Assembly (NCBI GenBank): GCA_963669155.1
Contig: OZ022584.1
Coordinates: 7,523,362-7,587,361, forward strand
DNA from: Arbacia lixula
Taxonomy: Eukaryota > Echinodermata > Echinoidea > Arbacioida > Arbaciidae
Reading direction: 5' to 3'
DNA length: 64,000 nucleotides
This document shows, piece by piece, positions 35,431 to 49,484 of this stretch. The position numbers were made by a program, and so were the translations under genes. Numbering within the stretch: position 1 is the stretch's first letter; every line of letters starts with the position of its first letter. Below the pieces are notes generated by a model that worked only from the letters and a program-made list of their open reading frames with translations, made no database searches and had not been told where the DNA came from.

Positions 35431-36184
35431 TATTCCTCTGTACACTCAATGGTAGACAAGTTAATATTCTGGGTATTAAAATGTTATTGAATTTCATTGG
35501 CGATCAATGTAGTTGTCCATGAATGTTGAACATGATTAATGTGAATCATAAATATTCATCAACTATTCAAACAATACTGCGATGCGCAATCATTATTCGG
35601 AGAGGAAAGAGTGTGTGTGACCGTTACAGACCGTGACGTAATGGTGACGTCACAAGATTGAATCAAGACGGCATTTATATTCCACTAATATAATCCGTAA
35701 AGAAAATCAAGATTATCCTACTAATCACACTGGTAACAGAAATTTCTTGGAAAAAATTGTTTGGCATTGAGAGGGTGACGATAACGGAGCCTTTTCAGCC
35801 AAGTCAGAGATGTCATCTCGGCGTGTCTTATCGTAGAGATCCATGGATGCGGATGATGGATACCCAGTGTTACCGGGATGATGTCTTCTTTGTTTCCACG
35901 GCACTGGCGTGGGAAATTGACTTCACGACATCCCCTCTTGGACCGGAGTCATAATAGTTGTGACTTTTGATGAGCGTTTGGGGGTACATGTATAGAATCA
36001 ATGACACGACTTGCATAATGGCCATCAATATTATTCTTAGATAATCGAGAGAAGTCTTAGTCTCACAGCTGATAGTGTTGAATTATACGATTCAATCATC
36101 ACCCTTTTCCTGCCTTAGGGTAAACAGACAACATCTTTTACTAAAGTTCACCCCTGCCCCCCCCCCCCCTTTTTGAACCAAATC

Positions 36185-36335
36185 TATCTCTTTCTCTCTC
36201 TTTCTTTCACTCTCTCTCTCTCTCTCTGCCATTCACTTTCTCTCTCTGTAGCTCTATCTCTCTGTCTGACTCTTTCTCTCTTTATGTACCTCTGTTTGTC
36301 TGTCCCTCTCTTCCTCTGTCTGTCTGTCTCTTTCA

Positions 36336-36372
<37 letters not shown>
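36185..36372. repeat. (CT)n-rich tract
   Basis: Irregular CT, CTGT and CTTT units ending in a pure CT run at 36338-36372. The open frames are artefacts. Confidence 0.95.
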
Positions 36373-36376
<4 letters not shown>

Positions 36377-36474
36377 GTCTGTCTCTCTGTCCGTTTTCAC
36401 GTTTTCTATCGTTCGCTGTCTCTCTTCGTTTTTATCCACTTCCTTATTTCTCTATCTCTCTTTCCCTGACATAC

Positions 36475-39310
36475 AACGTAACGATCCATCCCACATACAT
36501 GCCCTTTTCTCTTGAGTCACACAATCTCGATTGTAGTATGTTGATAGACCTAATACATGTTACTCGACAATAAGCTATCAAATATTTATTTCCTGATGCA
36601 AATCAATGAGCTCATGACATGCCATACTAAACAAGTGACTACAAATTACAAAATATTCTGAAAAGAATCAACAGTATTTATTAACATCCATTATGCTGAC
36701 AGTCACTGTATGAATATTCACAACGCCAAGAGTCTTGACACATTGTGTCCTCTAGAAAAAATAGAGACGTTACAACTAGACTTTGTCTGAGATGGGGTGG
36801 CGGTCGTGGATGGGTTGAGGGGGGGGGGGTAGTGGATGGTGGAGGGGGGGGGCTACACCATAAGGGGTGTATTTCTGCTAGGGGGAATGCACGAAGGAAA
36901 TATAATCTCACATCTTATTGGAAAAGTAGGTGTCAGGCACATGAATACGTAGAGAATGGATGATGGGGGAAGTTTTTTTGGGCAGTTATTAATTTTCTTT
37001 TTAGGGGTTGGGGAAGGGGGTAACATTCAAGGCACGCCCTCTAGCGGCTCATGCACTCTAGACGCCGTATTACCATGACTACTAAACAAAACATATAGAA
37101 TAACAATGATTGCAATTTCACTTAGAGCTACTAGTACCCTCCTTCAATCATTCAGACCATATGTGCACGTACAATTTCAACATTACTGTGACTCTTAACT
37201 CTATCACTCACCACTATCACCAAAAATAACGAGTTTTTTTAAACTGTGTGTTGTTTTCATCTATTTACATCATTCAGGGAATGGTAATCGAGACGTGGAA
37301 GGAACTAGATGATAACTTTAGAAAAAAAAAAGAATCTTTGAAAGTATTTTACTGAATTCGTTCATGACCAGCCTCCGAGGATCGAAAGGTATCGTTCACA
37401 CTATCTAGCTTAATAGAATAAAAGATGCCTTCGAAATTAAACATCATATACGTCTGTCTGAATTGATTTTTTTTCCTTAGTTAAAAAAATAAAGAAAAAT
37501 ATGTCGCAGAGAGACAAGTTATACTTAAATTAGTCCTGTGTCGGCTCACTGAGAAAACGAAGACACCACTTATGTAAGAGCACCCCACCCCCTCCCTTCT
37601 TCTTATACACACGTCTACGCTCGACTTAATTTGAGGGTAATTATTTCTTGAATGCATCCATCAACACAATACATTGTAGCAGTTAAATTACGCAAACATA
37701 CACAAGGACACTGCGACGAAGAGCTATTGAACAAAGCTATTTGATATGTCGTTATAGGACGTTACAAGCAGAATCGATTAAATGGGTAAATTCACAGTTT
37801 GCCTCTAGCCAACGCGTCACAAAGAACTCGTTTTCGCACCTCCAACCAATTTAGTCTTCCAGCCGTTATCGACTGGCGCGCTAAAAATGGGCCGCTCGTC
37901 GTGTCTTGTTGTGACAGCATCTCGCGCGACGAGAATAAATTGAATACATCAATGAAGTCAAATCTACAACGACAGACATGATCATTAAGGACGACCGCAG
38001 GTGAATGACTCGTCGCGACATTGTGGCGGGTATAAGTTATATCTTCTTGTTGGTAGCTTTCAATAGATGTGTATGATAACCAATTCCTAAGAAACGGGAT
38101 TCTACCATTCTGTCTGACCGCATGGCTTTGGAATGTGAGGTCGGGGTTGTATCATTATAATGTTTTTTTTTTATTACGATTGTTTCCATTTCCCAAATCC
38201 TTGAAACAGATGAAAATACAAGTCTTCACAAACCAATTAATACAATTGAACGTGTACATTCTTTAATCTCGGTTAAGTGCCGACTCATGCCCACGTATTT
38301 CTATCATTTTCCCTGGCCTTTTGTACAAAAAGTCATGCAAGCTATAAAATAACATGTTTATTGATATATCTAAAAACATTCCTTTACCTTCAAAAGGAAT
38401 GAGTGAATGCAGAAACCTCATGATATCGGAGGGAGTAGATGTCGATTATTATATTTATGAATCTGAAATCAGACCAGTAAACTGGTCCATATTGTGTCCG
38501 AGTGCATTGAGTCCGAATCATAAGGTCGATGCCCCTGTTTTTTCTTTAGTCTATTCATCATTAAAATGCTTGGAATCGTTGCATTTTTTCATCAATACCA
38601 ATTTAAATATCACTTCATGCTTATCGCCTCTAATCGTCCTAAAAAAATGTAAATTTGAATGATCTCTTCGGACATTACAATCGTTTTCATACGGTTATCA
38701 TGGGGAAAACAGGTAGTATTAGTCATGCTAGTAAATGAATGTCACCATGCGTTGATGTACGAAGCATGCTATCAGATAATACGAGGGCCCGTGATTAATG
38801 TTGTTGTTGTGATACTCAACATCTGAAGAAACGGTTGCCTCGTTCGTTTGTAATGTCTAGACATGATTTGAATGTGTGTATGTATACCAAGAGACAATTA
38901 TGTGATTCGCACTGATTCGTGTGTGTGAAACATTTTATCTTCTAGATACATTAGTAAATCATTCTCTTTTATATGTCGAAGAAAATGGAAACATTGCACA
39001 TGCATGCAAATCATACGTACTACCAGATATACCCATATCACATCATCAAACCTACTTAAACTATCAAACTTACTACATTGAAATTGTAGGCTTTACGTAG
39101 GCTAAAAAACAACACTTTTGCTGATAATAATGATATGTCCGTCATGTTGCAAGTATGACTGGATACTTTGAATGGATTGTACATGTAAAGCTTACTTCAC
39201 GCCCTGACGGTTTCATCGCGTCAAGGTACGTCTAGATTAATAAGCCTGGCGAAGACTTGATAAGAAGGAGCTGGGGTAGAGCCATGGCTGATGATGAGCA
39301 GAATTATTAT
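36475..39310. other. 3'-flanking DNA of the homeobox gene, nothing recognised
   Basis: AT-rich and mostly single-copy. G-rich patches lie near 36820-36855, but there is no convincing gene, RNA or mobile element. Confidence 0.4.
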
Positions 39311-39315
39311 CATTG

Positions 39316-39321
39316 TTTATT
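39316..39321 (-). terminator. candidate poly(A) signal of the NK7-like gene
   Basis: First AATAAA on the minus strand after the stop codon, about 770 nt downstream. Position only; not proven. Confidence 0.3.
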
Positions 39322-40089
39322 CGTCAGACAAACTTCTACTTTATATCAGCTTGTGTGTCTTTCTGACGCTTCATTTCGGCACCAACATCCAAAGAATTAG
39401 AGAGATTATGAACGAAAAGTCGGAGATATACAAATATGTAGTTTTAAAGGAGAAATATGAGAGTAAGGCAAGGAAATAGCCGAATTGAGCTAGGAAAAGA
39501 TAGGGTATCATCCGGTCAGATTAAGCATGTTAAGACTGAAGCGCTTCTTGACTTCACGTCAAAGATATATTTGCATTTGTCTATGTTTATATTTTTTTCT
39601 GCAGATATTGCTTGTGAGAGGGAGTAGTTTGAAATTTGATAATCAATAAATTTTCATAAACAGGTAAGGTAATGGATTAAAAAACGATGAAAGTATCATC
39701 CATGAATAACGTAATGGGTAATCTGCAATGCGTATGTGGTTGTGTACCATGATCTTCGACTTACACGGGCTAAAACTGACTACCCAGAATTGGAAGTATT
39801 GCATGTGGGGCCAAGATTCGTGTAACCATGGTAACCGCATCAATGGCACCCGTCGTAGATCTGGAGGACCCAGACTCATACGCCACTCAATCATGTGTCA
39901 TATTGTCGATTCATCATGAACTATTACTACATGTACATTAGTATATAATCATCAATTCAGCTCAGCTGTGGTTATCAGATACAAATTGGATATGCACAGA
40001 GTACAAATCGAAGACGACAAGATATACATCTGAAAAGATATCGTACAGTCAGTTTTGGGGGCTATGTTGGACCTGTGAGGGGGAGGGGG

Positions 40090-40677
40090 TCACAGGTCGG
40101 GAGGAGTGACGTCACTCTCCAGTGGTCTGTCGAGAGGAGGGGTAATGAGCTGTGGCTTCAGGAGGGCTTCCGAAAGTTCGTTCTGTGAATCGCCCTTGCT
40201 TTCGTGCTTGATGAATGGCGGAAGGCCGGTCTCGTATTGACATCGTTCAACTGGCGCTCGACAGAGCTCAATGCAAGCGGTGTCCTTGACAGCCGCCGGT
40301 TCCACGATGACCTTCATGTCCTTTTCATTATCGTTAATGTCGACAGCGTTTCGCCTGCTGATGTCGTTGTCGCATCGAATGTCCGTGACAGGCAAAGCGG
40401 AACCCAGGCTATTGTTCGTCGTCGGTAACCCATGCGAGCTTTCTATGGTTGATTCGGTGATCGGTTTAAGGATCGTCTCGCTAGTTTTCTCGTCTGGTTT
40501 CTCGCACTTTGAGAGGACCGGGTCTTCTCCAAGCTTGCCTTTGTTTGCTTCCAACTGCTTCTGCCGGATAGTGTCGATGTGCTTAGGCCCGCCGATTTTG
40601 TGCTCTGCCGCTTCAGCGTTCGAGATCCCCTCAGTCTTCTTCCACTTCGTCCGTCGATTTTGAAACCATATTTTCAC
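40090..40677 (-). CDS. NK7: NK7-like homeobox exon 3 (homeodomain residues 45-60, C-terminus)
   Basis: After acceptor CCCTCAG it reads VKIWFQNRRTKWKK, recognition helix 3 with W48, F49, N51 and R53, then about 180 residues of low-complexity polar sequence. The protein ends SDVTPPDL before TGA at 40092-40090. No second known domain is seen in this tail. Confidence 0.95.
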   Translation of the reverse strand: MKIWFQNRRTKWKKTEGISNAEAAEHKIGGPKHIDTIRQKQLEANKGKLGEDPVLSKCEKPDEKTSETILKPITESTIESSHGLPTTNNSLGSALPVTDIRCDNDISRRNAVDINDNEKDMKVIVEPAAVKDTACIELCRAPVERCQYETGLPPFIKHESKGDSQNELSEALLKPQLITPPLDRPLESDVTPPDL

Positions 40678-41389
40678 CTGAGGGAAGAGAGATGAAAAGA
40701 GACAAAGAGAGAAAGATATGGATTAGCTTGGTTGGTTAAGACGAAGGGGGGAAAAAGAAACGCGGAAATTCGTGCCGTCCATTATCTTGTTAACACGCGA
40801 ATACGATAAGTAAAATGCAAATTAGCGCTTCCGTTCGCAGTGGCACGTGCGCGCACGCGGGCGTTTTATCAAGTCATCCCTCAGCGTGCGGAGCGTCGCT
40901 TTGTAGCGCGAAGGATGACAACTGATTCCTGAGCTTAGCAAAGCGAGGGAAACCACGGGGTTGTCGTAAAATGTTGCTCTTCCTGCTCCGACTCCGACGG
41001 GGCTTTTCCAGCCCTCGCTTAACAAAGAGCCCAACGAGTTGCTACATTTCCTGAACGCAACTAATAGGTTTCCTGGAGCGACCATTACGGCGTTTAGCGC
41101 AATCAAAGTCTGGGCAGAGACAAATTGGTCGCCAAACGGTGGCGTGTAGCTAATAGTTTGAGCATTCCACAAAACTGGCTCGCGGGACCAGCGAGCGACG
41201 ACGAATCACTGGCATGATGAGGCGAGACAGGCATAATTATACCATGGGAACAGCGTTACATCGCTTTTAACTCGAGGCGCGCGCCAAGAAAAATCACTCG
41301 TAATCCCACAGATAATCGTCGGCGTTTTAACCAGCTAGAATGGGTCATTATTGCCATTGTACGCTGCGCATGCACAAACCTTGGAGAGA

Positions 41390-41509
41390 GAAATGGAAGA
41401 GGGAGAGAGAGGGAAAGGAGAGAGACGGAGAGATGGAGAGGAAGAGGGAGAGCAATATGAAGCGAGAAAGAGACCGAATGAGAAAAGAGAAACACTGAGA
41501 GACCGAGAT

Positions 41510-41540
<31 letters not shown>

Positions 41541-41582
41541 GGAAAGAGAGACAGAAAGAGAGAGAGGGGGGGGGGGGGGGGG
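41390..41582. repeat. (GA)n-rich purine tract
   Basis: Mostly GAGA and GGGAGA units ending in a run of 17 or more G. Confidence 0.95.
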
Positions 41583-43018
41583 TGAGGGAGGGAGAAAAAG
41601 ATGGCTAAGGAAGAGGAAGAAAGATAGAGAGCAATATCTGTTCCATTTCCGCTTTCCATAAGTCATCCCTAATGATGTTTACATTTAGGCGTACAAGGGT
41701 GTTTTAATTATTCCTCACAACAGCAGATCACTCAAAGGATTTAGACATCCTTCCCTTGCTTGGGCGCAGCCAGAAAAGTGCATCCAACCTATAGTAACAA
41801 AATACAATTCCATTTTACTCCTCCTTCTTTCTATTATGTCGCTCCTCTTCCCTTTCTCCCCCTCTCTATCTCTCTTATTCTCCCTCTTTTGATTCGTTCG
41901 TGTTTAAGAAACGCGGCGAATGTGTCGAATGGTGCAGGTTTCCTGCGATCTTTCACCATTACGTTGCTAAGTCACGATCCAATGAAATAATCCGTACAAA
42001 TGACAGGAAACACTACATACTTGAGGCCTTCCCACGCATAATTGCCTGGTTAAAGATGTCTTTACATCCCGCGTCTCCTCCAACCCAGATATTTTGCACC
42101 CGCATGCGTCTTCGCTCAAAATTAATTTCGGGTTGCTCGTCCCCGGCTCGATACGGTGGGCACAATTTCTTGCTCTTCCTGCTTCCCTTGAAGTTCAGCT
42201 CATCTCGTTTTACCTGACAAAGCCTCCACGGAGAACATTACAAGATCCATCTCCTTCATCTGATGTTCCTAATCCTGACAGAAGGTCCGAGAAAGAATTG
42301 ATTTGCGGAAGAAGATATCATCAAGGAGTGGGAGCGGAGGCAAAGTCTCTTTGTAGCCCATTTTATCTGCACGTGGTCGTTACGCTCTCAATGAGCACCA
42401 CGTCACGCGTCGTCCCAGCCCTCTACAATTTGAACTTTTTTTCTTCACTTTGTCTCAAAAACAACGAACAACTTTCACCAACTCGACAAAAAAGTCATAC
42501 GACAGAAAGGGCAATGTCCTCGATGCGTCTTCGTTCGTTGACACATTCGTTATTATAATACGAATCAAACTTCTACCCGTCTCTAAACTGATCTCTCAAT
42601 TAAGAGTTCTGTAGACGCGGATAGAACTGTGTATTGACAATTGTATAATAGCGACTAGATACGTAGATACACCATTTTAATACCTACGTACGTTCTCGGT
42701 TTGTATTACTGTCTATAAACTTTTCCCTGTTTACTGATATTTGTATTTTACGTGTTCTATCCCTGGACTATGGAACAATTTCTTTCCCATCTCCTCACGC
42801 AATCCCGCTCATGTCAAATGAAAGAATTCTTCTTTTATTTCGTGTCCACACATAATGCCCTCTTTTCTTGTTTGTGAAATCGTACTGTGTCCATTTAAAT
42901 GTGAATAATCAAGCGGTTAAAAACATACCACAATAAAGATATAACGTCACACACAAAGTTGCGAATCTGTTTTCGTGAAATTTGATAAATTATTATTCTT
43001 GTAATAATCCTATGAATA

Positions 43019-43300
43019 ATTGATGAGATTTTCACTTTTGGATAAATTTGGACCAAAACGATTATGTGTATCAGATAATTGATTCAGAACACAACAATGA
43101 CCATTGTGTATCACACCTGTCAATCCACTAGCAACTTCCATCACAGAGTGTCATTAATAATGCATGATGATTCTAGCAGAAGAGAAGCTGTGGATTGACA
43201 TCTGTGATGCACAATGGTCATTGTTGTGTTTTGAATTATTTTTTTTTCATACACACACATTTTTTTATCCAAATTTGTCCAAGAGAAGATCTCATTAAAG
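43019..43300. mobile_element. foldback MITE, family shared with 10200-10470
   Basis: ACAACAATGACCATTGTG near 43090 is mirrored near 43213-43230. Outer arms TGAGATTTTCACTTTTGGAT and its inverse close the element. The core matches 10285-10465 on the other strand. At 43480-43540 a piece resembling 13280-13320 follows. Confidence 0.8.
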
Positions 43301-45374
43301 ATTCACAAGATTTTTACCAGAAAAGTAATCAATGAAAAATGTCACAAAATATGCATTTAAAATCGACATCCCTTGAATTTATGTTGTGTCAACATTGGCT
43401 TGATTCGAGTTAACTCATTTTGTATAATATAATTGTCAATAGTTTTTTTAACACTTAGTAATAGTTGTTGTGCTCGGATAAGCTCAGACAAGCTTTGGGG
43501 TTACCGATAGTGACGTATTGTTTGAACAGAATCTACGATAGCTTAAAATACGCTATTCTCATTCTTTTAGCATAATTGAGGAATGTCCCGACATGCAAGG
43601 CTCGGTCTACTATATATATATATAAAAAAAAAAAGCGTCCGCTTGTAAACAATTTCTAAAACAGATCTAATTTCCTTATTTGATTATTTGATTTTGTACT
43701 TCCAAATCAAAATGAGTATAACACAAGCAAGATTAACCGACTTCAGATAAACCTAATGCGCGTAATGATCTTCAAGTCAGTAGGAACTGTAGTATTAAAC
43801 ATTCTAGAATGGGTTGCTTTAGCGCAGGATAGCTTTACTAAAAATCTTATCAGTAACAAACAGAGCAATGAGCATTTGAGTACACACAAACAGCTAAAGT
43901 CAATGTAAACCATTGTGCACATGGCGTATTTCGAATTCGTATAAAATATAATAAATGGTCCATAATTGCGAACTTGATGAAATACATGTGTTCGCGAAGA
44001 AAATCTCCAACAGAAATGGCCATCTTGAAGAGGAAAAAAGAGGAACGACCTATAGGTCTACCCCTTTATCGTAGAATGACAATAATTCGTTACGGTATCT
44101 GAAGTAATGTTGCCGGTTCTAAATATGATATCGCACGCATGCGCAGAGTACACCAACAAATTAGAGTTCACGGGGGAAACTAATATCCAAACGATGTCGG
44201 CTATCGGATCGCTCTAACGATGTCGAATCAATGGCTGAACTCACGGCAGCGTGAAACCCAACCCAAAGTGAAACTTAGCTTCTAGTTATTGTGCACGTGC
44301 GTCCCAGAAAGGCTACGGCATCCCATAATGGCGTGAGTTTCCGCTCCGTAAAATGGCAACAAAATTGAGATATGATTGCCTTGATTCAATTTCATCGCGG
44401 TGAGATGCGGGTGTGGATTTTTCGTACAAATGTCCTCCTTCAATTATTGTGGCAATGGTCGGGTGGTTGTCCGAGATTTGATTTCAAATAGTGCATCGTC
44501 TTAAGAAGAGACGTCACTGACATCCGACATACCTCAAACATGTCAACCGATTCTCATTATCGTCCAAACCTATTTCCCTTTTTCTGCATAAAATGGAAAA
44601 AATATTACCTTACAAATTACTGATGTAGTATCAATTTCAGCAGGAGCATTGCTTAATGAAACATGTTTTATTGATATAAAACGTGTTTCGCTATGCATAA
44701 TGAACTTAAGTAAAAGTAAGGCTTGCTAAAAAAAAGAGTTTTCTTCATATAATATGTGTTTCCTCAGTTCGAATATGCCTTAAGATTATTTGGGCGTATC
44801 ATTATCAGGTATACTTCATTATCACATTATCTATGCCCTGATGCAAAAAGGACTGAATTAGTTAAAGGCACTGTACATGTGTGTCTGACACGTTCAAGAT
44901 GGCCCGTCCCTTTTACAAAAATCTGCAAACTTCATGAAAGTTTGCACATATTTAGCACCTATCTTTGGGAAACCAACTGAGAAATTTTAAGGTCAGAGGT
45001 ACTATAACTCCCGTAGAATAAAGGAAAATCCAACACTGAACTTTGATTTAAATTGATTGCCGACAGTTGACTTTTTGAACATGTTGAAATTACGACTGTT
45101 TTCGTGGTACGGAAAAGGAAAGCTCAATCAATTATCGAAGATTATTTCCTCAAAACTGAATATTACACTTTGTCGATTCCACGGAAAGGTTATGTAGCTA
45201 CTCTCTCTCTCTCAAATGATGACAAAGTCAGGGAACTCTCAGAATTGGGTCTGCGAAAGGGACAGGCTACCTTTAAGGAGGCACATTAAGGGTTCACTCA
45301 TCCAAACTGCTGGTGTGTGGAACTTGAGCGTATTACTGATGTAAGGAGATTTGAATGAGTCAATGGTTTCGTAC

Positions 45375-45634
45375 CTGTGTGTCTGTAACGTTGAGTAGGG
45401 ATGCAAGCTCGGCCCTCTCGCTGGCTGAGAGGTACTTCTTCACCTCGAACTGCTTCTCCAACTCGAAGATTTGTCTCCCGCTGAACGTCGTCCTCGCTTT
45501 CTTCTTCTTCTCCTTGCTCGCCGCGTCGTGTGACGACGACTCGTCGTCATCGTCGTCGTCGTTGATGGCGGAATGCTTTCGCTTGGAGATCGAGCTTGTG
45601 TCCGACTTGCAGTCTGACGCGTCGCTGTCGTTGC
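45375..45634 (-). CDS. NK7: NK7-like homeobox exon 2 (homeodomain residues 1-44)
   Basis: The acceptor CTCTCAG lies before 45634 and the donor GTACGA after 45375. It encodes an acidic and serine-rich linker ([13 protein letters not shown]), a basic KEKKKKAR start of the homeodomain, helices 1 and 2, and stops exactly after NVTDTQ (residue 44). Confidence 0.95.
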
Positions 45635-46149
45635 CTGAGAGAGAAGGGACGATACAAGATGTTTGAGTGTTTAAGTAAACAAATTACTAGCATCTCACTT
45701 TAAGGTGGTCCAGTAAAATGTTGTCTTTCGCTATCATTAACAAACTCACTCAGTAACAATGAAAACATGGATTGAACATGGTATTGTTTTAGAACCAAAA
45801 GCCTCCTATACATCCAACATTTTTCCATAGTCATGATTGTATATAAAGGAACATCAAATAATAGGGGTAAAGCGTATGAATTTCTTTTTGAAGTGGGAGT
45901 GTTACATTTCATTGCAAGAAATACATGACCTTCCTCGTGTACGTCAATAAATGGCATTAAGATTTATGAGAAATAAGTACAATCGTGTCTGTCCATAAAG
46001 CAACAAAATGATAGAAACATAAAAGACAAATATACAGCCTGGACGGGCAATATTTGCTTTGGTCGGGGAAAAATCAGATAGTTGATACACACGATGGACA
46101 ATGTTAGGCGGTATAGAACGTGCGAGGAGAAGAGAAATGAGAGGGAAGG

Positions 46150-46413
46150 GAAGAAGAAGATGAAGAGAAGAAGTGGAAGAAGAAATAGAAGAAGTAGGAG
46201 AAGAAGAAGAAGAAGAAGAAGAAGAAGAAGAAGAAGAAGAAGAAGAAAAAGAAGAAGAAGAAGAAGAAGATGATGAAGAAGAAGAAGAAGAAGAAGAAGA
46301 AGAAGAAGGAAGAAGAAGAAGAAGAAGAAGAACAAGAACAAGAACAAGAAGAACAAGAAGAACAAGAAGAAGAACAAGAAGAACAAGAAGAAGAACAAGA
46401 AGAAGAAGAAGAA

Positions 46414-46445
<32 letters not shown>

Positions 46446-46480
46446 AGAAGAGGAAGAAGAAAACGGCGAAGAAGAAGAGT
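46150..46480. repeat. (GAA)n tract, about 300 bp
   Basis: GAA triplets with AAC and GAT variants on the plus strand, hence UUC in the transcript of the host gene. The Lys/Glu/Arg-rich frames are artefacts. Confidence 0.95.
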
Positions 46481-47199
46481 AACGTATTATTAAAGCCCGA
46501 TTTGTGTTTCGTCTCGAAAGCATTTAGAGCAAGCATATTATCAATATGTTTGCTTATGTCCTGCGGCGTTTCTGTTAGTGTGTGTAGTTAACTACGGTCG
46601 AGTGCGGATCGTGTCTATAACGGCGCCTTCCACTCAGATAGTACGCCAGAGTAGCCCTGTCAAGCACCGCCCGAAAGACGGTGCATAGCCGCGCGCAGCT
46701 CTAGCGTTATTCTCGACACACACTGACACACTGCCACTATGTCAGGCATTATCAAAATCGCCTTGAAATAAAATCAACGTTTGAATTTTGACACCTGTGA
46801 TGAAGCACGCAATATTATGTTAACGTGTTACATTTGCCCTCGATAGATCATAGTTGTTTTAGAATATTGATGATTTTTTTTGTTATCCAATTAATCCAAA
46901 AAAAAAGTATACGAAATGGAGATGCTCCAAATTCAAATGAGCCTTACCCTTCAGAACTGTTTGATTTAAACCTATTAAGTAAAATATACTAGGCGATTTA
47001 AGTGGAAGATGAAGGGAAACGTATTGAATAACGCAACAATGGAACTGAAATATTTGACACATGTTAAAAGACGATATGTTAATGTTTGTTGTGTTTGAGA
47101 TATGATGAGGAAAATACAGGGCATAAAGTGAGCGAAATAGAACGACACAAACAAAGACCGAGAGAAAGAAGAGGAGATAGAGATCATGTAGTTAGAAAG

Positions 47200-47350
47200 T
47201 AAGAGCGAGAGAGTGTGCGGGAATTGAGAAAGGGAGTAGGGGAGAACAAAACAGAGTAGAGAGACAGAGACAGAGAGAGAGAGACAGAGCGAGAGAGAGA
47301 AGGAAAGAGAGAGTGAGATAATGGAACAGAAAGAGAGAAGAAGAGATTAG
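47200..47350. repeat. GA-rich tract
   Basis: Irregular GAGA and GACAGA units. A further short GA run lies at 47504-47545. Confidence 0.9.
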
Positions 47351-48679
47351 ATAAAGAGCAGATCCCATCACGCTCATTGTGATAAACATGAAGGTTAGTT
47401 TTTACATACTTTCATGGCAAAAGTTAATAGTGCCACTAGGGATCAATGACGATTTCACATAGTCCATTTATATGATAATCTTAAATCAAGGTTTAGTGTA
47501 AGGAAGAGAGAGAGAGAGAGAGGAGGGAGAAGGGGGGGGGGAGGTAATTTCATATAAATCGAAATAGTCTTCATCTCTGCATTGTCCCTTCTAATATCAT
47601 GACCATGTGATACCATTGAAGGCGCAACGATAAGATCAGAAAAAAAAAACTACGTAACCAAAGAAATACCAAAATGTTTGAATGGGGGGAAAATCTATGA
47701 TCATCATTATGTAAACCGACATTCATGACTAACACTCTGTACTCTCACTCTCACTGCGCACATGTCCGGAAAATCCAAATCAAAAGCGCCAAAATTTGGT
47801 ATGATATTCAGTAGATAAAAAAATTGTCCCAAATTTGTTGAGAAGCTCCCGCATGGGGACCCCGGCCCATTGTCTCAGCTCACTGACAAGTTGAGTGCGC
47901 AGTGACGTCACCAAAGGAGGTGACAGGAATATGATATTAGGACCTCAACGTCACCGCGTTCAGGTACTCACACACATCGACCCACTGTAATCACTCAGTC
48001 GATCTCGACATTTCGACCCCGCCACAAACTGACTCCACCAACACGAGTCCGATCGAAACGAAAACACCCCTCTAATTGCTCTTCAAACACCAAATATTTT
48101 CGGATCGTTTTTCCGGCATTTAAGCCGCTAAACGGAGAGAACGTTACAAAATCAGAATATTATATCTCATACCCTAGCGATTATGTTTCAGTTTAAGAGC
48201 CATTGAATGCGGCAGTTTTTCCTCTCGGTTTCTTTCAAATCGGGGAATCGACTTCAGGGAGAGTATTTGATCTGCTGAAGGCCGCAAAACGCGCGTTGGA
48301 TGGGAGGGCCAGAGTGAGATACAAGCTGTCTGTCTTTATCATATCTTTTTATTTTAATCCTGTCTGTCGTGATCGATCGGTTTTAAGCGGCGTCCATTTA
48401 GCGTCCCTTCTTAGCCCATAATCACACGATTGTCTGGCTAGCCAGGGCACTTTCTATAGCCGGCGGGAGGGAGACAAAGGCTTGAAAGTCCCCAGAGAGA
48501 GCTTAGCGACAATTTACTTCCCGTGTAAGAGCGTTAATAGCCAATGCTTGCTTTTGTTCAAAGTGTTACCCGTCAACGATTGTCCACGATATATATGGCT
48601 GAGGTGGAACCCAAGCTATTAAACATTTAAGTACTTTCGTTTTTTTGGACGGCGTCTTTATAAGCAATCACCGGGCATT

Positions 48680-48704
48680 TATCCCCCTCTCTCTCTACCC
48701 CCCC

Positions 48705-48787
<83 letters not shown>

Positions 48788-48812
48788 ACTTTCCCCCCCT
48801 CTCTCTCTCTGT
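48680..48812. repeat. (CT)n tract
   Basis: CT units interrupted by CCC and TTT; low-complexity frames only. Confidence 0.95.
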
Positions 48813-49484
48813 CACACACGTACACTCAGGCTCTTTGTCAACACAATGTCGCTAAAAGTGCCAGCACATTCTGGCATTATGTCTGTAGTGGGATGTCCGC
48901 TGTATTGATTGCTATATTGTGACATCTCAGGCACCAATTTCCACCCGGGCGCTTTGTCAAGGCATCCTTTATTTCTTTTGCGCGACCGCTTCGCGATTTA
49001 CTGTCGGAACAGCTTAGCATAATCCGCGGGCTACCTTTGAAAAATGAATGTATTTACGTCAGCTAATGGACCATTTTGATCCTTTTTATTTAGAATAAAA
49101 GATTAAAACGGAAACAGAGTAGAGCTTTCTGCATCAAAATGACATATCAACCACTTCCTTCACCCCTTTCGCTCTCGCCCCCCCCCCCTCTCCCCACCCC
49201 CCTTTTCCCCCTGTGACTGTCTCCGCCTCTGCCTTGAGGTCTACCTTTTCTTTTTCCTGATTCCTCTTTATTCTTTATTCGGTATTTTTGCAACATCCAT
49301 CTTCTTCATATCATCGCTTCTCCAACCCCAATCATATTATTTTAATGCATAATTAATTCAAAGACGTGTATTGTCATGGTACATGGTTGAGTAACAAAAT
49401 AAGAACATACATACATGAGGAGGAAAGAAACGTAAATTGCTGAATTACACAATGATATAAACTCCATTCATTCACAGGATGGAG

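Larger units (their letters stand above)
40678..45374. other. intron 2 of the NK7-like gene
   Basis: 4,697 bp. It holds a GC-rich block (40790-41240), a purine tract (41390-41582) and the foldback element at 43019-43300. A minus-strand frame open for 116 codons at 40822-41172 matches nothing known and looks like chance. Confidence 0.8.

Noticed and set aside
40822-41172. 116-codon minus-strand frame in intron 2 of the homeobox gene
   Set aside because: GC-rich chance frame, no known motif, and exons 2 and 3 already join perfectly without it.
46082-46536. Lys/Glu/Arg- and Phe/Leu/Ser-rich open frames
   Set aside because: Translations of the GAA tract; no non-repeat coding sequence attached.
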